Shown here in pieces: positions 5,996-9,350 of a DNA stretch of 9,350 bases (its first letter is position 1; each line of letters starts with the position of its first letter). The stretch is from an uncultured Oscillospiraceae bacterium. GTDB taxonomy: Bacteria; Bacillota; Clostridia; Oscillospirales; Acutalibacteraceae. The stretch is taken from assembly GCA_910588415.1 (NCBI GenBank), contig CAJUPK010000101.1, forward strand, positions 1-9,350. The letters run 5' to 3'. The position numbers and the translations under genes were made by a program. Below the pieces are notes generated by a model. The model saw only the letters and a program-made list of their open reading frames with translations, was not told the origin of the DNA and did no database searches.

Positions 5996-6678
5996 TGAGG
6001 AACCGGTTCGATGAGCAGCTTGCCCTGATGAACAGGGAGCTGATACAGATGGGAGCCCTCTGTGAGGAGGCCATCTCCCTGGCCTCAAGAGCCCTGGACG
6101 AGGGGAGCCGGGAGCACGCGGAGAAGGTTGCCGCCATCGCCGCCGAAACGGACCAGATGGAGCGGGACATAGAGAGCCTGTGCCTGAAGCTCCTGCTCCA
6201 GCAGCAGCCGGTGGCAAGGGATTTAAGGCAGATATCCGCCGCGCTGAAGATCATAACCGACATGGAGCGCATCGGCGACCAGGCCGAGGATATTGCCGAG
6301 ATAGTCCTTATCCTGATAGACGGGGGCCACGCCCCGGAGCGCCTGGAGCATATCCACGAGATGACCCGCTCGGCTGTGAAAATGGTGACCGACAGCGTAG
6401 ACGCCTATGTGTCAAGGGACACGGCCCTGGCGGCGTCGGTCATTGCCGGCGACGACCTGCTGGACGACTACTTCAGGCGGGTCAGGCGCTCGCTGATCAA
6501 GCGGATCGCCCGGGAGCCCTCGGAGGGTGAATACGCCCTGGACCTGATGATGATAGACAAGTACCTTGAGCGCATCGGCGACCACGCGGTGAACATTGCC
6601 CAGTGGGTGATATTCTCCGTGACAGGAGAGAAGGCCCTGGACCCGGCTTGCGAAGAGAAAAAGGATATGGTACAATAG
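5992..6678 (+). CDS. phoU: Phosphate signalling protein PhoU
   Basis: A 228-residue all-helical cytoplasmic protein made of two PhoU repeats. Each carries the metal-cluster motif of the family: ERIGDQAEDIAE (from residue 92) and ERIGDHAVNIAQW (from residue 193), with Glu/Asp ligands intact. PhoU links the transporter to the sensor kinase and keeps the Pho response off when phosphate is sufficient; it also limits uptake. It starts at ATG 5992 overlapping the pstB stop (a second ATG follows immediately at 5995 and could also be used). The length fits the usual 215-235. Its last codons double as a promoter-like sequence for the two downstream genes. Confidence 0.93.
   Translation: MMRNRFDEQLALMNRELIQMGALCEEAISLASRALDEGSREHAEKVAAIAAETDQMERDIESLCLKLLLQQQPVARDLRQISAALKIITDMERIGDQAEDIAEIVLILIDGGHAPERLEHIHEMTRSAVKMVTDSVDAYVSRDTALAASVIAGDDLLDDYFRRVRRSLIKRIAREPSEGEYALDLMMIDKYLERIGDHAVNIAQWVIFSVTGEKALDPACEEKKDMVQ
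6648..6676 (+). promoter_or_regulatory. Candidate internal promoter for phoP-phoR
   Basis: TTGCGA (6648-6653), a 17-nt spacer, and TACAAT (6671-6676) preceded by TGG, an extended -10. Matches to the sigma-A consensus are 4/6 and 5/6. The start would fall near 6683, just ahead of AAAGGAGG (6685-6692), giving a leader under 20 nt. It lies in the end of phoU, an AT-rich patch in GC-rich coding DNA. It would allow a basal supply of the regulators independent of the Pho box. Confidence 0.4.
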
Positions 6679-6700
6679 AGCGGCAAAGGAGGGGAGTGTT

Positions 6701-7372
6701 ATGATATACTGTGTGGAAGACGACGACGGCATAAGGGGGCTGATGAGCTATGCCCTTACAGCCGCCGGGTTTGAGGTCAGGGGCTTTCCCGACAGCGACG
6801 GCCTGTTTGAGGCCATCCGGAACGAGCCGCCCCAGCTTATCCTCCTGGACATCATGCTGCCCGGGGAGGACGGGCTCTCCATCCTGAAAAGGCTCCGCGC
6901 CTATACCGCCACCGCTGGGATACCGGTCATCATGGCGACAGCGAAGGGCACGGAATACGACAAGGTCACGGGCCTTGATATTGGCGCGGACGACTACATC
7001 GCAAAGCCCTTTGGCATGACGGAGATGGTGTCGAGAGTGAAGGCCGTGCTGCGCCGCTGTGCCCCTAAAGAGGAAAACATCATTGAGGCGGGCGGCCTTC
7101 GGATGAATACCGGGGAGCGCACCGTAACGGCGGACGGCGGGCGGGTGGACCTGACCTATAAGGAGTTCGAGCTGCTGAGACTGTTTTTGTCCCGACCCGG
7201 GATGGTGTTCACCCGGGAGCAGCTCCTCACACAGGTCTGGGACGTGGAGTACGCCGGGGAGACCCGGACGGTTGACATGCACATCAAGACCCTGCGGCAG
7301 AAGCTGGGAAAATCTGGCTCCATGATAAAGACCGTGAGAAGCGTTGGTTACCGGCTGGAGGCCTCAGAATGA
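6701..7372 (+). CDS. phoP: PhoB/PhoP-type response regulator
   Basis: A 223-residue OmpR/PhoB-family regulator. The receiver domain (1-118) has the acidic pocket E6-D7-D8, phosphoacceptor D50 in LLDIMLPGEDG, T80 and K102 in AKPF. The C-terminal winged helix (about 128-223) includes the wing and recognition region FTREQLLTQVWDVEYAGETRTVDMHI and ends VRSVGYRLE. When phosphorylated by PhoR it would bind the TTTTAC(A) repeats before pstS; that link is inference from the family and position. AAAGGAGG precedes ATG 6701 by 8 nt. The stop overlaps the kinase start in an ATGA. Whether to call it phoB or phoP is convention; Gram-positive use favours phoP. Confidence 0.9.
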   Translation: MIYCVEDDDGIRGLMSYALTAAGFEVRGFPDSDGLFEAIRNEPPQLILLDIMLPGEDGLSILKRLRAYTATAGIPVIMATAKGTEYDKVTGLDIGADDYIAKPFGMTEMVSRVKAVLRRCAPKEENIIEAGGLRMNTGERTVTADGGRVDLTYKEFELLRLFLSRPGMVFTREQLLTQVWDVEYAGETRTVDMHIKTLRQKLGKSGSMIKTVRSVGYRLEASE

Positions 7373-9015
7373 CTAAGCGTATTTTTCATTCCATTTTAGC
7401 AGTGTCGGCGGCGGTGCTGCTGGCAAACATCATCATTGTGATGGGCTGCCTGTACCAGTATTACAGGGATATCGAGGAAGGCCAGCTTTCGGACGAGCTG
7501 TACCTTGCGGCCCAGGGGGTCGAGAAAGGCGGAATGGGCTACCTTGAGGGGATAGACAGCAAAAGCTACCGCCTGACATGGGTCTCCCCGGACGGGACGG
7601 TGCTTTTCGACACGGCTGAGGATTATCGGAAGCTGGGCAATCACGGGGACCGGGAGGAAATACAGGAGGCGCTTCTGGGCGGCGAGGGCGAGAGCTCCCG
7701 CTTCTCCGGCACCATGACCGAGGAGACCTTCTACCGGGCCCGCAGGCTCAGTGACGGCACGGTGCTGAGAATCTCCGTCAGCCGGGCTACCGTGTTCACG
7801 CTGGTAATGGCTATGCTCCAACCCATGACGGTGGTGGGCCTGCTGGCCGTGGTGTTTTCAGCTCTGCTGGCCCACCGGCTTGCAAAGCGCATTGTCAGGC
7901 CGCTGAACCGGCTGGACCTGGACCACCCTCTGGAAAACGACGCCTACGAGGAGCTGGCCCCGCTGCTCAAAAAGATACACCGCCAGCGGCTGCAGATTTC
8001 GGAGCAGATGCAGAGCCTGAAAAAGCGGGCCGATGAGTTCGTGCAGATAACCTCCCACATGAACGAGGGGCTGGTCCTGCTGGACAGGGACGGTAAAATC
8101 GTCAGCATTAATCCGGCGGCAAAGGCTATCTTCCATACGGACAGCTCCTGCCTGGGGCAGGACTTCCTGCTCGTCGACCACAGCCATGCCACAAGCGCGG
8201 CGCTGGAAGAAGCGGCGGGGCAGGGGCGCAGCGAACTCAGAATGGAGCGGGACGGCCGGGAATATCAGCTTGACCTGAGCTGTATTCAAACTGACGGAGC
8301 GCCCGCAGGAACGGTCCTGCTGGCTTTCGATGTGACCGAACAGGCGGAGGCCGAGCGGATGCGCCGGGAGTTTGCCGCGAATGTGTCCCACGAGCTGAAA
8401 ACGCCCCTGCAGGTCATCACCGGCAGCGCGGAGATGCTGGAGGACGGCACGGTAAAGCCTGAGGACGCGCCGGAGTTCATCCATCTCATCCGCACCGAGT
8501 CGGCCCGTATGATGTCCCTGGTGGAGGATATCATCCACCTGTCCCGGCTGGACGAGGGAGCGCCCGCCGGTATGGAGCCGGTCGACCTGTACGAGACGGC
8601 CCGGGCGGCGGTCACGGCGTTAGAAAGCAGGGCAAAGGAGAAGCATGTTGCTCTGTCTGTCAGCGGGGGGCCGGCCAGCGTCATGGGGGTGCCGGGGTAT
8701 CTCTATGAGATGGTCTATAATCTATGCGACAACGCCATCAAGTACAATGTGAACAGTGGCAGCGTGGAGGTAAGCGTCAAAAAAGAGGGAAACAGCACTG
8801 TGCTGACTGTAAAGGATACCGGCATCGGCATCCCGAAGGAGTATCAGGCGCGGGTGTTCCAGCGGTTCTTCCGGGTGGATAAGAGCCGGTCAAAGGCCTC
8901 GGGGGGCACAGGGCTGGGGCTGTCCATTGTGAAGCATATTGCGGGGATTCATGGGGCGGAAGTCAGGCTGTCCAGCAGGGTCGGGGAGGGGACTTTGGTT
9001 TCGGTTGTGTTTTGA
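7369..9015 (+). CDS. phoR: PhoR-type membrane sensor histidine kinase
   Basis: A 548-residue kinase and partner of the adjacent regulator. There is a membrane segment at about 8-31, an extracytoplasmic domain to about 141, and a second membrane segment at about 142-168 followed by a HAMP-like linker with RIVRPLNRLD. A PAS domain lies at about 220-326 (EGLVLLDRDGKIVSINPAA). The HisKA domain has the H-box VSHELKTPLQ with phosphorylated His341. The ATPase domain has the N-box NLCDNAIKYN (451-460), G1 DTGIGIP (from 483), F-box RVFQRFFRVD and G2 GGTGLGL (from 512). All catalytic motifs are intact. PhoR does not sense external phosphate directly in studied systems; status comes through PstB and PhoU, encoded just upstream. 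The gene ends the operon, 16 nt before the second 23-bp repeat, and no intrinsic terminator follows directly. Confidence 0.92.
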   Translation: MTKRIFHSILAVSAAVLLANIIIVMGCLYQYYRDIEEGQLSDELYLAAQGVEKGGMGYLEGIDSKSYRLTWVSPDGTVLFDTAEDYRKLGNHGDREEIQEALLGGEGESSRFSGTMTEETFYRARRLSDGTVLRISVSRATVFTLVMAMLQPMTVVGLLAVVFSALLAHRLAKRIVRPLNRLDLDHPLENDAYEELAPLLKKIHRQRLQISEQMQSLKKRADEFVQITSHMNEGLVLLDRDGKIVSINPAAKAIFHTDSSCLGQDFLLVDHSHATSAALEEAAGQGRSELRMERDGREYQLDLSCIQTDGAPAGTVLLAFDVTEQAEAERMRREFAANVSHELKTPLQVITGSAEMLEDGTVKPEDAPEFIHLIRTESARMMSLVEDIIHLSRLDEGAPAGMEPVDLYETARAAVTALESRAKEKHVALSVSGGPASVMGVPGYLYEMVYNLCDNAIKYNVNSGSVEVSVKKEGNSTVLTVKDTGIGIPKEYQARVFQRFFRVDKSRSKASGGTGLGLSIVKHIAGIHGAEVRLSSRVGEGTLVSVVF

Positions 9016-9031
9016 GCGTGAAAAACAGCTT

Positions 9032-9054
9032 TTCTTTGTTTAGCGGCGCAAATT
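9032..9054 (+). repeat. 23-bp direct repeat, right copy
   Basis: This is the partner of 2549-2571, 22/23 identical and in the same orientation. It starts 16 nt after the phoR stop. Together the two copies bracket exactly the pst-pho operon with its Pho box. The sequence beyond it (from 9055) is again less GC-rich and belongs to the element end. Confidence 0.75.
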
Positions 9055-9108
9055 TTGAGGGCGGTTCTATGTCTTTATGCCCGTGCCTTTGCTTTGAGTT
9101 TTGGTTCT

Positions 9109-9221
9109 TGACCCACACCATGACCCACACGCGGAAAAACTGTGTGGAAACAGTGGGTGGAATACCGTTATAGACCACACATGCGGGCACTAAAAACGCC
9201 CAAACAGTGCCGGATAGCACT
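9109..9221. other. Probable integrase arm-site region next to the attachment core
   Basis: The DNA between 9055 and 9242 has no gene. TGACCCACAC occurs at 9109-9118 and again at 9121-9130 (12-bp period). CCACAC (9125-9130) faces GTGTGG (9142-9147), GTGGGT lies at 9153-9158, and ACCACAC at 9174-9180. A 5-bp inverted repeat AGTGC/GCACT spans 9206-9221. Short repeats of one motif, in both orientations, within about 130 bp of a tRNA junction are typical of the arm sites bound by the N-terminal domain of tyrosine integrases. No integrase is present here to confirm it. Confidence 0.45.
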
Positions 9222-9230
9222 ACTTGGACA

Positions 9231-9254
9231 CATCCCAGTGTGTTGGTAAGGATG
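9231..9254 (+). other. Attachment-junction core (attR-type) in the tRNA-Thr anticodon loop
   Basis: Identity to tRNA-Thr begins at TTGGTAA (9243-9249, the anticodon loop) and GGATG (9250-9254, 3' side of the anticodon stem). The proper 5' side of the stem is missing; a CATCC occurs at 9231-9235 but is 7 nt too far away. This is what a crossover in the anticodon loop leaves at the end that lacks the 5' half of the tRNA. Confidence 0.55.
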
Positions 9255-9287
9255 AGGTCTCCAGTTCGAATCTGGATAGCAGCTCCA
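9243..9287 (+). tRNA. 3' fragment of a tRNA-Thr(GGT), anticodon loop to CCA (not functional)
   Basis: Present are the anticodon loop TTGGTAA (anticodon GGT, threonine), 3' anticodon stem GGATG, variable loop AGGTC, and a complete T arm: TCCAG (9260-9264), loop TTCGAAT, CTGGA (9272-9276). The 3' acceptor strand TAGCAGC (9277-9283), discriminator T and encoded CCA (9285-9287) follow. The 5' acceptor strand GCTGCTA, the D arm and the 5' anticodon stem are absent upstream, so this cannot fold as a tRNA. Identification as tRNA-Thr rests on the anticodon and remembered Clostridia tRNA-Thr sequences. Confidence 0.8.
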
Positions 9288-9288
9288 C

Positions 9289-9328
9289 AAAAACCCCGTA
9301 AGACTGCGGTCTGCGGGGTTTTTGTTTT
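9289..9328 (+). terminator. Intrinsic terminator after the tRNA fragment
   Basis: AAAAACCCCG (9289-9298) pairs with CGGGGTTTTT (9314-9323). An inner stem AGAC/GTCT (9301-9304 with 9309-9312) fills the loop, and TTTTGTTTTG follows. It starts 2 nt after CCA, so it is most likely the original terminator of the chromosomal tRNA-Thr gene, and would now also stop read-through from phoR. Confidence 0.85.
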
Positions 9329-9350
9329 GTCCAATAGGCTTTCAAAATTG

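Noticed and set aside
8963..9334. Leftward open frame of 123 codons across the right end
   Set aside because: It runs antisense through the end of phoR, the arm repeats, the tRNA fragment (giving the familiar spurious IQIRTGDLILT peptide) and the terminator. It is a translation artefact.
1..9350. CRISPR array, rRNA, insertion sequence or transposase
   Set aside because: No regularly spaced repeats, no rRNA-like segments and no transposase or integrase motifs were seen on either strand.

Overview
The window looks like the right-hand end of an integrative mobile element from a Gram-positive anaerobe of the class Clostridia, probably a gut Oscillospiraceae-like genome. That placement is inference from protein style, strong AGGAGG-type ribosome sites and codon use; nothing here identifies a species. 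The element carries a complete phosphate-uptake and phosphate-sensing operon.

Left part (1-2548): visibly less GC-rich mobile-element DNA. A leftward operon encodes a 70-residue excisionase-like MerR/HTH_17 protein, a winged-helix protein resembling replication initiators, a stretch that folds into several helices on the minus strand (candidate structured RNA), and a small accessory protein whose start region appears frameshifted. Facing rightward is a 323-residue DUF6076-type protein with a four-cysteine zinc-binding motif. The two promoters face each other, and their predicted transcripts overlap by about 20 bp.

Middle part (2572-9015): GC-rich, seven tightly packed genes on the plus strand: pstS, pstC, pstA, pstB, phoU, a PhoB/PhoP-type response regulator and a PhoR-type sensor kinase. 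Upstream of pstS are repeated TTTTAC(A) half-sites spaced by 11 or about 22 bp, as expected for a Pho box. PstS would capture phosphate, PstC/PstA form the channel, PstB powers it, PhoU reports transport status to PhoR, and PhoR-PhoP would feed back on the pstS promoter. A second candidate promoter for phoPR lies in the end of phoU.

Right part (9016-9350): no gene. It holds a second copy of a 23-bp sequence also found between the DUF6076 gene and the Pho box (22/23 identical, direct orientation), then a cluster of TGACCCACAC-type repeats resembling integrase arm sites. After these comes the 3' part of a tRNA-Thr(GGT) from the anticodon loop to CCA, and a strong intrinsic terminator. The missing 5' half of the tRNA marks this as an attachment junction: the element lies to the left and the chromosome, or another element, to the right. 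The most notable point is that the whole pst-pho operon is framed by the 23-bp direct repeats and differs in composition from the DNA on both sides, so it looks like a cassette placed just inside the end of a tRNA-Thr-integrated element.
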